From: Streptomyces griseoluteus
GTDB lineage: Bacteria > Actinomycetota > Actinomycetes > Streptomycetales > Streptomycetaceae
DNA length: 61,482 nucleotides
NCBI GenBank assembly: GCA_000717735.1
Contig: JOBE01000066.1
Span: 1-61,482 of the forward strand
Direction of reading: 5' to 3'
The notes under the pieces were generated by a model that ran no database searches, was not told the DNA's origin, and worked only from the letters and a program-made list of their open reading frames with translations. Shown piece by piece: positions 23,138 through 32,817 of the stretch. Numbering within the stretch: the stretch's first letter is position 1; each line of letters opens with the position of its first letter. The translations under genes were made by a program, and so were the position numbers.

Positions 23138-23794
23138 GTGGACAGTGCCACGTTGATCGACCGGCTCCTGCGTACACACGGGCGCACCTATGCCGAAGAG
23201 GCCGGGATCCGCCTGCGGGACACGCCCTCGCCGCTCTATCAGCTGCTCGTGCTCACCGTGCTGTGTTCCGTGCGGATCCGGGCCGACATCGCCACCGCCG
23301 CCGCCCGCGAGCTGTTCTCCGCCGGGTTCCGGACGACCCGGGCCATGCTGGACGCCTCCTGGCAGCAGCGCGTGGACGCGCTCGGGCGGGCCCACTACGT
23401 GCGGTACGACGAGAGCACCGCGACCGCCCTCGGGGAAGGGGCCGAGCTGGTCCTCGACCGGTACCGCGGGGATCTGCGTCTCCTCCGCGAGCGGGCGGGC
23501 GGGGACGTCGAGGAGCTGCGCGGGCTGCTGCGGGAGGTGCCCCGGATCGGTCCCGTCGGCGCCGACATCTTCTGCCGTGAGGTCCAGGCCGTCTGGCCCG
23601 AACTGCGCCCCTTCTTCGACGAGCGGTCCTGCGCGACCGCGGCCGGCCTGGGCATCCCCCACACCCCGGCCGGGCTCGCCCGGCACGTCCCGCCCCGGGA
23701 CGTGGCCCCGCTGGCCGCCGCCCTCGTCCGCGTCAGCCTGTCCAAGGACGCGGAGCGCGAGCTGCGGCGGCTGGGAGAGTCGCGGGCCGCCTGA
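23138..23794 (+). CDS. HhH-GPD / endonuclease III-like protein
   Basis: A 218-residue all-helical protein with the layout of base-excision glycosylases. The helix-hairpin-helix is VPRIGPVGADIFCREVQ at about residue 138. The catalytic lysine of bifunctional EndoIII (in LPGVGRKTA) is not present, and the aspartate that follows the HhH may be the Asp in FFDERS. It lacks the four-Cys FeS loop at the C-terminus. It may be a monofunctional glycosylase or a non-catalytic relative. GTG 23138 is preceded by GAGGAGGGAGG. Members of this family are encoded in many actinobacterial genomes as short endonucleases. Confidence 0.75.
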   Translation: MDSATLIDRLLRTHGRTYAEEAGIRLRDTPSPLYQLLVLTVLCSVRIRADIATAAARELFSAGFRTTRAMLDASWQQRVDALGRAHYVRYDESTATALGEGAELVLDRYRGDLRLLRERAGGDVEELRGLLREVPRIGPVGADIFCREVQAVWPELRPFFDERSCATAAGLGIPHTPAGLARHVPPRDVAPLAAALVRVSLSKDAERELRRLGESRAA

Positions 23795-23813
23795 CCCCCG
23801 CCGACCCGCGTAA

Positions 23814-25151
23814 TCAGCGGACCGGGCGGGCCAGCCTCACGCGTACCAGGGTGGTGTCCACGTCGCTGTCGACCAGGCGGCCGTTCGCGTCGAAGGCCTG
23901 CGGGCCGTCCGTCATGCCGAAGTCGTTGTCGTTGAGGAGGACGAGCGTCGACGAGCCTTCCACGGCGACGCCCTCGATCTTGCCGGGGACTCCCGTGACC
24001 GTGTTCAGGTCGACCACCAGGCGCTTGCCGAGGACCGGCGCGTCGGCGGCCGTCTCGTCGTCGAGCTGCTCCAGGGTGGGGGCTGCCGTCGTGTCCCAGC
24101 GCGAGCCGAGGATGTCGGAGCCGCGGCGGAGGCGTACCTCGTACAGGCGGGAGGCCTTGTCGGTGCGCTCCTGCACGAGGAGGCGGTCGCCGCCGAGCGC
24201 GACCACGGAGGAGATCTTCAGCTCGGAGGTCTTCGTCTGGCCGGGCTCGACGACGCCGACCGGGTCGAAGCGGTACGCGTACTCGGCCGTGACCCGGTTC
24301 TCACGCGTCGAGAAGCGCAGCAGCCTGGTCGTACGGGAGTCCTCGCCGGTGGCCTTGTCGGGGTTGAGCAGCGGGCTCTGCAGGGCCATGACCAGGTCGC
24401 CGTCGGGCAGCAGGGCGAGGCCCTCGAAGCCGCGGTTGGTCTTGCGCTTGAGGAAGACCGACGGCAGGGACTCGATGACGGGGTAGTCCGCGCCGGTCAG
24501 GTTCAGGCCCTCGGGCACGTGGCGGGCGAGGACCCGGCCCTTCGCGGAGACGTGCACGAGCGAGGGGCCGTACTCGTCGACCAGCCAGAAGCCGCCGTCC
24601 TTGTCCCGCACGACGCCCTCGGTGTCGAGACCGTTCGGGTTGTACGGGAGCGGGGTCGAGGCGTCGTACGTGTACGGGGCCTCGTCGCGGCCCTGCTGGT
24701 TCGGCAGGCCGGTGACGGGGGCGCCGGAGGCGGTGGTGAGCGGGATGGACCTCAGGACCTCGATGCGGTCGCCGACGGCGCGGACCTTCACGATGGCCGG
24801 GTCGAAGCCGGGCACGGGGAACGTGCGCCGCTTGTCCTTGCCGACGGCGATCTGGCCGTTGGGGCCGCGGTCGGTGACCGTCCAGTACTCGCCGCGCCGT
24901 TCGGCCGGGTACAGGTCGCTGCCGATGCCTCCCAGGTCGACGTCCCGGTCGTCGTCGACGCTGCCGGGCAGCAGGCCGTTGCTGAAGTCGGCCAGCGGGA
25001 TGTCGGGCAGGGTCGAGGTGGAGAGGACCCGGGCGGGGGAGCCGTGCCGCGAGGGCCCCGCCTCGGCCGTGCCGATGACCACCGAGAGCGCGAGCGCGGT
25101 GGTCAGGGGCAGGGCCACGACGGCGGGCCTGCGGAGGAGGCGCGGATTCAT
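23814..25151 (-). CDS. Secreted esterase-like / phytase-like propeller protein
   Basis: A 445-residue exported protein. Starting at ATG 25151 (AGGGAG upstream) gives a signal peptide (MNPRLLRRPAVVALPLTTALALSVVIGTAEA). The mature part has the phytase-like (esterase-like activity of phytase) signature blocks: DRGPNG, GLDTEGVVRDKDGGFWLVDEYGPSLVHV, NRGFEGLALLPDG and IEGVAV. The blade-like pattern points to a six-bladed propeller. The substrate could be a phosphomonoester or other ester; secretion fits scavenging. It is convergent with the HhH-GPD gene and divergent from the AlkZ-like gene. Confidence 0.85.
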   Translation of the reverse strand: MNPRLLRRPAVVALPLTTALALSVVIGTAEAGPSRHGSPARVLSTSTLPDIPLADFSNGLLPGSVDDDRDVDLGGIGSDLYPAERRGEYWTVTDRGPNGQIAVGKDKRRTFPVPGFDPAIVKVRAVGDRIEVLRSIPLTTASGAPVTGLPNQQGRDEAPYTYDASTPLPYNPNGLDTEGVVRDKDGGFWLVDEYGPSLVHVSAKGRVLARHVPEGLNLTGADYPVIESLPSVFLKRKTNRGFEGLALLPDGDLVMALQSPLLNPDKATGEDSRTTRLLRFSTRENRVTAEYAYRFDPVGVVEPGQTKTSELKISSVVALGGDRLLVQERTDKASRLYEVRLRRGSDILGSRWDTTAAPTLEQLDDETAADAPVLGKRLVVDLNTVTGVPGKIEGVAVEGSSTLVLLNDNDFGMTDGPQAFDANGRLVDSDVDTTLVRVRLARPVR

Positions 25152-25270
25152 CTGAACTCCCTTGAACACGTGGAATGCCACCCGTGGAGGCGGCCTCATG
25201 GTCCGTTTCCGGCCACAACGGCGAGCGTCGGGCTCCCGACGACGGCATGAGCCCTGGGTGAACGCGCAGG

Positions 25271-25276
25271 GATAAT
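25271..25276 (+). promoter_or_regulatory. Probable -10 box before the AlkZ-like gene
   Basis: GATAAT at 25271-25276 lies six bases before ATG 25283, with no SD. This suggests a leaderless transcript. The -35 box is not clear. Confidence 0.5.
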
Positions 25277-25282
25277 CGGATC

Positions 25283-26431
25283 ATGGTGATCACCGCGCGC
25301 GGCCTCAACCGCGCCACTCTCGCCCGGCAGTTGCTCCTCGACCGGGTTCCGCTCGGAGCCGGGGAGGCCGTTCGGCGGGTGGTGGCGCTGCAGGCGCAGC
25401 AGCCGGGTTCGCCGTACGTCGCGCTCTGGAACCGGGTCGCGGGCTTCGAGCCGGAGGGGCTCGACGGGGCCGTGGCCGGTTTCGAGGTGGTCAGGTCGAC
25501 CCTGATGCGGCTCACCCTCCATCTGGTGCACGCCGAGGACTGGCGGGCGTTCCGGGAAGGCATGGAGCCGACGCTGCGCGGTTCGCGGCTGCACGATCCG
25601 CGCTTCAAGGCGGCGGGGTTCACGGCGGCCGACGCCGACGAGCTGCTGCCCGATCTCCTTGCGTACGCCGGGGAGGCGCGGACCGGGGCCCAGCTGCGGG
25701 CCCGCCTGGAGGCGGCGCGCGGCGGGCCGGTGGAGGCCGTGGTGTGGCGGATGATGCGCCAGTACGCGCCGTTGTGGCACGCGCCGACGGGGCCGCCGTG
25801 GTCGTTCGGGGCGGCGCAGGCGTTCGTGACGGCGAGCACGCCGCCGGTGCTCGCCGACCCGGAGGCGGCGCACGCGGGGCTCACCACCCTGGTCCGGCGC
25901 TACCTGGAGGGCTTCGGTCCGGCGTCCGTCCCCGACATGGCGCAGTTCACGATGGCTCCCCGGGGCAAGGTGCGCGCGGCGGTGGCCTCCCTCGACGGGG
26001 AACTGGACCGGCTGGAGGGGCCCGAAGGGACGGTGCTGTACGACGTGCCCGGCGCGCCGCGGCCCGGCGAGGGGGTCCACGCGCCGCCCCGGCTCATGGC
26101 CATGTGGGACAGCGTGCTGCTGGCCTACGCGGACCGGAGCCGCGTCATCCCGCCCGCGTACCGCAAGCACGTCATCCGCGTGAACGGCGACACCCTGCCG
26201 ACGCTCCTCGTCGACGGTTACGTCGCCGGGGTCTGGCGGCCGGTCGAGGGCGGCATCGAGGCCTCGGCCTTCCACCCGCTGCCCGCCGGGGCCTGGGAGG
26301 GCCTCGCGGCCGAGGCGGGCGCCCTGGGCGGTTTCCTCGCCGCCCGGGACCCCCGGGTCTACGCCCGCTACGACCACTGGTGGGCCAAGGGCCTGCCGAG
26401 CGTCGAGACCCGGCTCCTCCCGGCCGCCTGA
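25283..26431 (+). CDS. AlkZ/YQL-family winged-helix DNA glycosylase
   Basis: A 382-residue member of the HTH_42 (AlkZ-like) family, which unhook interstrand crosslinks or remove bulky alkylated bases. The catalytic QxQ motif is present as Q37-A38-Q39 in VALQAQQPGSPYVALWNR. The next conserved block reads STLMRLTLHLVHAEDW, and the C-terminal block is PRLMAMWDSVLLAYADRSRVIP. Three winged-helix repeats are expected along the chain. The gene probably starts leaderless at ATG 25283. In Streptomyces such genes occur both as housekeeping repair genes and as self-resistance genes in antibiotic clusters; no such cluster is seen here. Confidence 0.85.
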   Translation: MVITARGLNRATLARQLLLDRVPLGAGEAVRRVVALQAQQPGSPYVALWNRVAGFEPEGLDGAVAGFEVVRSTLMRLTLHLVHAEDWRAFREGMEPTLRGSRLHDPRFKAAGFTAADADELLPDLLAYAGEARTGAQLRARLEAARGGPVEAVVWRMMRQYAPLWHAPTGPPWSFGAAQAFVTASTPPVLADPEAAHAGLTTLVRRYLEGFGPASVPDMAQFTMAPRGKVRAAVASLDGELDRLEGPEGTVLYDVPGAPRPGEGVHAPPRLMAMWDSVLLAYADRSRVIPPAYRKHVIRVNGDTLPTLLVDGYVAGVWRPVEGGIEASAFHPLPAGAWEGLAAEAGALGGFLAARDPRVYARYDHWWAKGLPSVETRLLPAA

Positions 26432-26467
26432 CCTGGGGCCCCGACAGGGCGGGGCACCCCCTACCGC

Positions 26468-27121
26468 TCAGCCCCGCCCCTCCACCACGTCGCGCAGCGC
26501 GATGTTGAGCCGGAGGACGTTGACGCGGGGCTCGCCGACGAAGCCGAGGGTGCGGTCGTCCGTGTGGGCGGCGATCAGCCTGTCGACCTCCGTGACGGGC
26601 AGGTGGTTCCTGGCCGCGACCCGGTGCGCCTGGAGCTTCGCGTACGCCGGGGAGATGTGCGGGTCCAGGCCCGAGCCGGAGGAGGTGACCGCGTCGGCGG
26701 GCACGTCCGAGGGCTTCACCGTGTGGCCGTCCACCGAGTTGTCCCTGATCACGGCCGCCTTCGCGGCCTCGACCGACTGGATCAGGTCGGCGTTGTCGCC
26801 CGAGCGGTTGGTGGCGCCGGACACGATCAGCCGGTACTGGCTGTTGACGCTGTTGGAGCCGAGGCCGTTGGACGGGCGGGGCTGGAACCAGCGCGGGTCC
26901 GGCTTGCCGTCGTTCAGGTACGTCTGGCCGATGAGCGCGGAGCCGACGGTCTTGCCGCTCGCGTCCTCGATCTCGGAGCCGTTCGCCCTCCAGGGGAAGG
27001 CCGCTTGGGCGATGCCGGTGACGGCGAGCGGGTAGAGCACGCCGCACACGACGGTGAGGGCGAGGAGGGCGCGCAGTCCCGCCCAGAGGACTCGTCCGGT
27101 GTTCGCTGCTGAGTTGTTCAT
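26468..27121 (-). CDS. kdpC: Potassium-transporting ATPase subunit C
   Basis: A 217-residue peripheral membrane subunit with one N-terminal helix (LRALLALTVVCGVLYPLAVTGIAQAAF). Family blocks visible are SALIGQ, RWFQPRPS, SGSGLDPHISPAYA, VAARN and RPRVNVLRLNIAL. KdpC stabilises the KdpFABC complex and raises its nucleotide affinity. The ATG lies 22 nt after the kdpB stop. It ends 36 nt before the convergent AlkZ-like gene, which leaves no room for kdpD or kdpE downstream on this strand. Confidence 0.96.
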   Translation of the reverse strand: MNNSAANTGRVLWAGLRALLALTVVCGVLYPLAVTGIAQAAFPWRANGSEIEDASGKTVGSALIGQTYLNDGKPDPRWFQPRPSNGLGSNSVNSQYRLIVSGATNRSGDNADLIQSVEAAKAAVIRDNSVDGHTVKPSDVPADAVTSSGSGLDPHISPAYAKLQAHRVAARNHLPVTEVDRLIAAHTDDRTLGFVGEPRVNVLRLNIALRDVVEGRG

Positions 27122-27142
27122 CGTGGATCAACACCTTTCTGA

Positions 27143-29248
27143 CTAATGCAGCCCGGGGATCGTCGAGAGAAGGAGGTCGATGAGCTTGATGCCGACAAAC
27201 GGGGCGATGAGGCCGCCGAGTCCGTAGATCCCGAGGTTGCGCCGGAGCATCGAGTCGGCGCTCGCCGGCCGGTAGCGGACGCCCTTGAGGGCGAGCGGCA
27301 CCAGGGCCACGATGATCAGGGCGTTGAAGACGACGGCGGAGAGGATCGCGGACTCGGGCGAGGCCAGACCCATGATGTTGAGCTTGTCCAGGCTCGGGTA
27401 CGCCACTGCGAACATCGCGGGGATGATCGCGAAGTACTTCGCGACGTCGTTGGCGATCGAGAACGTCGTCAACGCGCCTCGGGTGATGAGGAGTTGCTTG
27501 CCGATCTCGACGATCTCGATGAGCTTCGTCGGGTCGGAGTCGAGGTCGACCATGTTGCCGGCCTCCTTCGCGGCCGACGTCCCGGTGTTCATGGCCACGC
27601 CGACGTCCGCCTGGGCGAGCGCGGGGGCGTCGTTCGTGCCGTCGCCGGTCATGGCGACGAGCTTCCCGCCCGCCTGCTCGCGTTTGATGAGGGCCATCTT
27701 GTCCTCGGGCGTCGCCTCGGCGAGGAAGTCGTCGACTCCGGCCTCCTCGGCGATGGCCTTCGCGGTCAGCGGGTTGTCGCCCGTGATCATGACCGTACGG
27801 ATGCCCATGCGGCGCAGTTCGTCGAACCGCTCCCGCATGCCCTCCTTCACCACGTCCTTCAGGTGGACGACGCCGAGGACCCGGGCGCCCTCCTCGTCCT
27901 CCAGGGCCACGAGCAGCGGCGTGCCGCCGGCCTGGGAGATCCGGTCCGTGAGCGCGGCCGCGTGCTCGGGGACGCTGCCGCCGCACTCCTTCACCCAGGC
28001 CACGACCGAGCCGGTCGCTCCCTTGCGGACCTTCCGGCCGTCCACGTCGACGCCCGACATCCGGGTCTGGGCGGTGAACTCGATCCACTCGGCTCCCACC
28101 AGCTCGCCCTGCCGGCGTTCGCGCACGCCGTACGCGGTCCCCGCGAGGACCACGATCGAGCGGCCCTCCGGGGTCTCGTCCGCGAGCGAGGAGAGCTGGG
28201 CGGCGTCGGCGAGCTCGGCCTCCGTCGTCCCTGCCACCGGGACGAACTCCGCCGCCTGCCGGTTGCCCAGCGTGATCGTGCCGGTCTTGTCGAGCAGCAG
28301 GGTGGAGACGTCACCCGCCGCCTCGACCGCGCGGCCCGACATCGCGAGGACGTTGCGCTGGACGAGCCGGTCCATGCCTGCGATGCCGATCGCGGAGAGC
28401 AGTGCGCCGATCGTCGTCGGGATCAGGCACACGAGGAGGGCGGTGAGGACGATCAGCGACGTCTGCTCGTCGGCGCCCGCGTAGATCGCGAAGGGCTTGA
28501 GGGTGACGACGGCGAGCAGGAAGACGATCGTCAGCGAGGCGAGCAGAATGTTGAGCGCGATCTCGTTGGGCGTCTTCTGCCGTGCCGCGCCCTCGACCAG
28601 GTTGATCATCCTGTCGATGAAGGTCTCGCCGGGCTTCGTCGTGATCTTCACGACGATCCGGTCCGAGAGGACCTTCGTGCCGCCGGTCACCGCGCACCGG
28701 TCGCCGCCGGACTCGCGGATGACGGGCGCCGACTCGCCCGTGATCGCGGACTCGTCGACCGACGCCACGCCCTCCACGACGTCACCGTCGCCGGGGATGA
28801 CGTCGCCGGCCTCGCAGACCACCAGGTCTCCGACGCGCAGCTCCGTGCCCGGGACCCGCTCCTCGTGCGAGCCGTCGATCCTGCGGGCGACCGTGTCGGT
28901 CTTGGCCTTGCGCAGGGTGTCGGCCTGCGCCTTGCCCCGGCCCTCGGCGACCGCCTCCGCCAGGTTGGCGAAGACCGTGGTCAGCCACAGCCAGACGGTG
29001 ATCGCCCAGCCGAACCAGTCCCCCGGGTTCTTGAGGGCGAGGACCGTGGTCACGACCGAACCGATCAACACCACGAACATGACCGGGGACTTGACCATGA
29101 CCCGCGGGTCGAGCTTCCTGATCGCGTCCGGGAAGGACGCGACCAGCTGCTTCGGGTCGAACAGTCCGCCGCCGACGCGGCCGGCCCCGGCCGGCCGGCC
29201 GCTGGGCGCCCCCGACTCCGGGGGACGAGTGGGAGTGAGGGTGCTCAT
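27143..29248 (-). CDS. kdpB: Potassium-transporting P-type ATPase subunit B
   Basis: A 701-residue P-type ATPase that powers K+ uptake by the KdpFABC complex. The phosphorylated Asp320 is in [12 protein letters not shown], the actuator TGES is at residues 170-173, and the hinge is [11 protein letters not shown]. The ion-site segment LIPTTIG lies in the fourth helix. Family length is near 680-700. The long in-frame extension upstream of 29248 is a kdpA shadow; the ATG chosen overlaps the kdpA stop (ATGA). The N-terminal 30 residues are a Pro/Gly-rich extension not seen in enterobacterial KdpB. Confidence 0.97.
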   Translation of the reverse strand: MSTLTPTRPPESGAPSGRPAGAGRVGGGLFDPKQLVASFPDAIRKLDPRVMVKSPVMFVVLIGSVVTTVLALKNPGDWFGWAITVWLWLTTVFANLAEAVAEGRGKAQADTLRKAKTDTVARRIDGSHEERVPGTELRVGDLVVCEAGDVIPGDGDVVEGVASVDESAITGESAPVIRESGGDRCAVTGGTKVLSDRIVVKITTKPGETFIDRMINLVEGAARQKTPNEIALNILLASLTIVFLLAVVTLKPFAIYAGADEQTSLIVLTALLVCLIPTTIGALLSAIGIAGMDRLVQRNVLAMSGRAVEAAGDVSTLLLDKTGTITLGNRQAAEFVPVAGTTEAELADAAQLSSLADETPEGRSIVVLAGTAYGVRERRQGELVGAEWIEFTAQTRMSGVDVDGRKVRKGATGSVVAWVKECGGSVPEHAAALTDRISQAGGTPLLVALEDEEGARVLGVVHLKDVVKEGMRERFDELRRMGIRTVMITGDNPLTAKAIAEEAGVDDFLAEATPEDKMALIKREQAGGKLVAMTGDGTNDAPALAQADVGVAMNTGTSAAKEAGNMVDLDSDPTKLIEIVEIGKQLLITRGALTTFSIANDVAKYFAIIPAMFAVAYPSLDKLNIMGLASPESAILSAVVFNALIIVALVPLALKGVRYRPASADSMLRRNLGIYGLGGLIAPFVGIKLIDLLLSTIPGLH

Positions 29249-30924
29249 GCTGCGAGTCCTTCGGCGAGCGGGCCAAGGGCAAGGGCCGGGAAGTAGGTGA
29301 GTCCGGCGACGATGAGGATCGTGCCGACGAGCAGGCCGGTGAACAGCGGCTTCTCGGTCCGCAGGGTGCCCGCCGTCTCCGGTACGGGCGTCTGCTCGGC
29401 AAGGGAACCGGCGAGCGCGAGGACGAACACCATGGGCAGGAACCGGCCGAGCAGCATCGCGATGCCGAGGGTCGTGTTGAACCACTGGGTGTCGGCGTTC
29501 AGGCCCGCGAAGGCCGAGCCGTTGTTGTTGGCGCCCGAGGTGTAGGCGTAGAGGATCTCGGAGAATCCGTGCGCGCCGGAGTTCGTCATCGAGTGCGACG
29601 GGGTGTCGAGGGCCATGGCGACGGCGGTGAAGCCGAGGACGAGCGCCGGGGTGACGAGGATGTAGCAGGCCGCGAACTTGATCTGGCGGGTACCGATCTT
29701 CTTCCCCAGGTACTCCGGGGTCCGGCCGACCATCAGCCCGGCGATGAACACGGCGATGATCGCCATGATCAGCATGCCGTAGAGGCCGGAGCCGACCCCG
29801 CCGGGCGCGATCTCGCCCAGTTGCATGCCCAGCATCGTGATGCCGCCGCCGAAGCCCGTGTACGAGGAGTGGAAGGAGTTCACGGCTCCGGTGGAGGTCA
29901 GCGTCGTGGCGACCGAGAAGATCGCCGACGCGCCGATGCCGAACCGGGTCTCCTTGCCCTCCATCGCCCCGCCGGCCAGCTCGAAGGCCGGTCCCCTGCC
30001 GGCGAACTCGGTCCACAGCATCAGGCCGGTGAAAACAAGCCAGATGGCCGCCATCGTGCCGAGGATCGCGTACCCCTGCCGCAGCGAGCCGACCATCCGG
30101 CCGAAGGTCCGGGTCAGCGCGAAGGGGATGAGCAGGATCAGGTAGATCTCGAAGAGGTTCGAGAGCGGGTCGGGGTTCTCGAAGGGGTGGGCGGAGTTGG
30201 CGTTGAAGTAGCCGCCGCCGTTCGTGCCCAGCTCCTTGATGACCTCCTGCGAGGCGACCGCGCCGCCGTTCCACTGCTGCGAACCACCCATGCTGTGCTC
30301 ATTCAGGAATTGCCCGACCTCGTGGATCCCGGCGAAGTTCTGGATGGCGCCGCAGGCCACGAGCACCAGCGCGCCCACGACGGAGATCGGGAGGAGGATG
30401 CGGACGACACCCCGGACCAGGTCGGCCCAGAAGTTGCCCAGTTCGCCGGTACGGGACCTCGCGAAGCCGCGTACGAGGGCGACCGCGACCGCGATCCCCA
30501 GGGCCGCGGACACGAAGTTCTGCACCGCAAGGCCGCCGGTCTGCACGACGTGGCCCATGGCCTGCTCGCCGTAGTACGACTGCCAGTTGGTGTTGGCGAC
30601 GAAGGATGCGGCGGTGTTGAACGCCTGGTCCGGGTCGATCGACACGAAGCCGAGCGAGCCGGGCAGCGCGCCCTGCACCCGCTGGAGCAGGTAGAGGAAG
30701 AGGACACCGACGGCGGAGAAGGCGAGGACGCCGCGCAGGTAGGCGGGCCAGCGCATCTCCACCGACGGGTTGGCACCGATGCCCTTGTAGATCCACTTCT
30801 CCACCCGCAGGTGCCTGTCCGAGGAGTAGACCCGGGCCATGTGGTCGCCCAGCGGCCGGTACGAAAGCCCCAGGGCGACGATCAACGCCAGCAGTTGGAG
30901 CACGCCGGCAAGTACAGGACTCAT
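29245..30924 (-). CDS. kdpA: Potassium-transporting ATPase subunit A
   Basis: The K+-binding channel-like subunit, 559 residues when started at ATG 30924, which matches the usual family length (about 557). The four selectivity-filter-like loops are recognisable, for example [39 protein letters not shown] and [18 protein letters not shown]. Ten membrane helices are expected. A GTG at 30954, two bases after kdpF, would add ten residues; I prefer the ATG because [10 protein letters not shown] is the normal start of actinobacterial KdpA. Confidence 0.95.
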   Translation of the reverse strand: MSPVLAGVLQLLALIVALGLSYRPLGDHMARVYSSDRHLRVEKWIYKGIGANPSVEMRWPAYLRGVLAFSAVGVLFLYLLQRVQGALPGSLGFVSIDPDQAFNTAASFVANTNWQSYYGEQAMGHVVQTGGLAVQNFVSAALGIAVAVALVRGFARSRTGELGNFWADLVRGVVRILLPISVVGALVLVACGAIQNFAGIHEVGQFLNEHSMGGSQQWNGGAVASQEVIKELGTNGGGYFNANSAHPFENPDPLSNLFEIYLILLIPFALTRTFGRMVGSLRQGYAILGTMAAIWLVFTGLMLWTEFAGRGPAFELAGGAMEGKETRFGIGASAIFSVATTLTSTGAVNSFHSSYTGFGGGITMLGMQLGEIAPGGVGSGLYGMLIMAIIAVFIAGLMVGRTPEYLGKKIGTRQIKFAACYILVTPALVLGFTAVAMALDTPSHSMTNSGAHGFSEILYAYTSGANNNGSAFAGLNADTQWFNTTLGIAMLLGRFLPMVFVLALAGSLAEQTPVPETAGTLRTEKPLFTGLLVGTILIVAGLTYFPALALGPLAEGLAA

Positions 30925-30956
30925 CTCACCCGGAGCGGAAGCGACTGATGTCACCG

Positions 30957-31046
30957 TCAGAACCTCTCGGGCTTGACGAGGGCGAGGACGAGATAGCCGA
31001 CGAGGGCGGCGGCCACGAGGAGACCGACGATGTTCTCGGCGCTCAC
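30957..31046 (-). CDS. kdpF: KdpF subunit (29 aa)
   Basis: A 29-residue, single-helix protein: a short polar start, the hydrophobic core IVGLLVAAALVGYLVLALV and the conserved ending KPERF. KdpF is a lipid-like stabilising subunit of the KdpFABC pump and this is its usual size. It begins with GTG 31046, overlapping the stop of the upstream 27-aa ORF (GTGA), and it ends a few bases before kdpA. Confidence 0.93.
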   Translation of the reverse strand: MSAENIVGLLVAAALVGYLVLALVKPERF

Positions 31047-31126
31047 AGTTTGGCCACCCCCTTGGCGATGAAGGCCACCAGCGCGAAGACCGCGACCGTG
31101 GTGACGACGAAGGCCACGTCGGCCAT
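31043..31126 (-). CDS. 27-aa membrane peptide upstream of kdpF
   Basis: A tiny ORF starting at ATG 31126 with GGGAG upstream and overlapping the GTG of kdpF. The product is one membrane helix (FVVTTVAVFALVAFIA) with the charged end KGVAKL. I have seen similar mini-ORFs before kdpF in Streptomyces genomes, so it probably belongs to the operon. It may be an extra small subunit or regulator of the pump. It is also the first gene of the transcript. Confidence 0.75.
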   Translation of the reverse strand: MADVAFVVTTVAVFALVAFIAKGVAKL

Positions 31127-31459
31127 CGTGAGCTCCCGGATGTCAGGAAGAAGGAAGAACGGATTCTCGGACGAGATGAGGAAACCTCTCTCCGAGCCGC
31201 TCACCGCCGCCGTTGACGTGCCCCTAACGCCACGAATGCCCGTCTTGACGGTTCCCCTACGCAAGGCCCTCCCCATTGCCAGTGACCGGAAGGGGACATA
31301 TCTTCGAGCGAAACCTACGGACCGGGATGCTCGTCAGTCCCGGGGCGGTCCGCCGTTCACGGGCCGGACGGCGGGGAGCGGACCCTCAGGACGACGGGGA
31401 GCTGGACGCCGGGCGTACGGGATATCCGTATCCACGTACCCGCAGGAGCTGAGCAGCAC
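31127..31459. promoter_or_regulatory. Divergent promoter region kdp / uricase
   Basis: The 333 nt between the kdp operon and the uricase gene should carry both promoters. On the minus strand a CTCGGA...TCCGAG hairpin with inner GAGA/TCTC sits in the kdp leader, close to the first start. On the plus strand there is an AT-richer GGATATCC palindrome and the RBS AGGAGCTGAG before the uricase ATG. I see no confident -35/-10 pair for either side and no recognisable riboswitch. Confidence 0.45.
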
Positions 31460-32377
31460 ATGAGCAAGCACGTCCTGGCACAGAACCAGTACGGCAAGGC
31501 CGAGAACCGCATCGTCACGGTCACCCGCAAGGGCGGCGACGGCGCGTGGCACGAGATCCGCGACCTGAACGTGTCGGTGGCGCTGCGCGGCGAGTACCGC
31601 GACGTCCATCTGACCGGCGACAACGGCAACTGCCTGCCGACGGACACCACCAAGAACACGGTATACGCATTCGCCAAGGAGCACGGCGTGGCCTCCCCCG
31701 AGGCGTTCGCCGTCCTCCTCGCCCGGCACTTCGTGTCCTCGCAGCCGGTGATCCACGAGGCGCAGATCCGGGTCGAGGAGTACGCCTGGGAGCGGATCCC
31801 GGTCCCGACGCGCAAGGAGCAGCACTCCTTCGTCCGCAAGGGGCAGGAGGTCCGCACCGCGCAGGTCACCTACTCGGAGACCACCGGGCTCCAGGTCCTC
31901 TCGGGCCTGAAGGACCTGACGGTGATGAACTCGACCAACTCCGAGTTCCACGGCTTCATCAAGGACGGGTACACGACGCTCAAGGAGGCGTACGACCGGA
32001 TCCTCGCCACCAAGGTGACCGCCCGCTGGGCGAACTCGGCCTCGGCGGCGGCGGACGCGGAGCACGACTGGGACCACTCCTACGAGAAGGTGCGCCGCCA
32101 CATGCTGGAGGCGTTTGCGGAGACGTACAGCTACTCGCTCCAGCAGACCCTGCACGCGATGGCCGACCGGGTCCTCGACCACGTGTCCACGGTCAACGAG
32201 GTCCGGCTCAACCTGCCGAACAAGCACCACTTCCTGGTGGACCTGGAGCCGTTCGGCCTGCAGAACGACAACGAGGTGTACTTCGCCGCCGACCGGATGT
32301 ACGGCCTCATCGAGGGCACCATCCACCGTGACGGCGTCCGGCCGGTGATCGCGACCAGCGACTGGATCACCGCCTAG
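31460..32377 (+). CDS. Urate oxidase (factor-independent urate hydroxylase)
   Basis: A 305-residue uricase that oxidises urate to 5-hydroxyisourate in purine catabolism. Recognisable blocks are QNQYGKAENRIVTV, DNGNCLPTDTTKNTVYAFAKEH, GLKDLTVMNSTNSEFHGF and TLHAMADRVLDHVSTVNEVRLNLPNKHHFLVDL. It has two T-fold domains and the family length. The RBS AGGAGCTGAG lies ten bases before the ATG. No other purine-degradation gene is nearby, although a PucR-type regulator lies at 35-37 kb. The stop overlaps tail to tail with fluC1 (shared CTAG). Confidence 0.96.
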   Translation: MSKHVLAQNQYGKAENRIVTVTRKGGDGAWHEIRDLNVSVALRGEYRDVHLTGDNGNCLPTDTTKNTVYAFAKEHGVASPEAFAVLLARHFVSSQPVIHEAQIRVEEYAWERIPVPTRKEQHSFVRKGQEVRTAQVTYSETTGLQVLSGLKDLTVMNSTNSEFHGFIKDGYTTLKEAYDRILATKVTARWANSASAAADAEHDWDHSYEKVRRHMLEAFAETYSYSLQQTLHAMADRVLDHVSTVNEVRLNLPNKHHFLVDLEPFGLQNDNEVYFAADRMYGLIEGTIHRDGVRPVIATSDWITA

Positions 32378-32817
32378 GGGCTGTCTTCTGGATCAGGGCG
32401 GATCAGGGAGCGGGTCCGGTGCGTGTGATCGCAAGGCGGAGGAGGGAGTCGACGCGGAGCGTTGGGGACCGACGACAACGCGGCGAGCGCGCGTGCCGGG
32501 CCCCGCGAGCCCGGCACCAGGCTCGCGGCGACGTTGCGCGCCGCGTATCCCTTGTCCCCGTCCTCGTACAGCTTCAGCGTCTCGTACGAGAAGGTCGAGT
32601 ACGTCGTCAGGGCTCCGCACAGGCCCGTGCCGAGCAACAGGTGGACGTGGGCCGACGCGACCCCGGTGAGCAGGCCGAGCACGAAGGAGCCGGTCACGTT
32701 CACCAGGAACGTGCCCCAGGGGAAGCCGGGGCCGAACCGGGCGCGTGCCGCACGGTCCGTGAGGTAGCGCAGGGGCGCGCCGACGGCGGCTCCCGCGACG
32801 ACGAGCAGCCAGTTCAC
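32374..32817 (-). CDS. Fluoride channel FluC/CrcB, subunit 1 with altered C-terminus
   Basis: A dual-topology fluoride channel subunit. The first 90 residues are standard: GAAVGAPLRYLTDR, FPWGTFLVNVTGSFVLGLL and TTYSTFSYETLKL (F-box). After NVAASLV the expected fourth helix is replaced by a proline- and arginine-rich, non-hydrophobic 50-residue tail (PGSRGPARALAALSSVPNAPRR...). A family member of normal length is about 120 residues with a fourth helix here, so a frameshift around codon 100 or a divergent tail is likely. It overlaps fluC2 by ATGA. Confidence 0.8.
   Translation of the reverse strand: MNWLLVVAGAAVGAPLRYLTDRAARARFGPGFPWGTFLVNVTGSFVLGLLTGVASAHVHLLLGTGLCGALTTYSTFSYETLKLYEDGDKGYAARNVAASLVPGSRGPARALAALSSVPNAPRRLPPPPCDHTHRTRSLIRPDPEDSP

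Noticed and set aside
27146..29296. Long plus-strand ORF opposite kdpB
   Set aside because: Composition is typical of an antisense frame in GC-rich DNA; kdpB is unambiguous.
31127..31459. Riboswitch (c-di-AMP type) in front of kdp
   Set aside because: The leader is too short and lacks the conserved cores; only a simple hairpin is seen.
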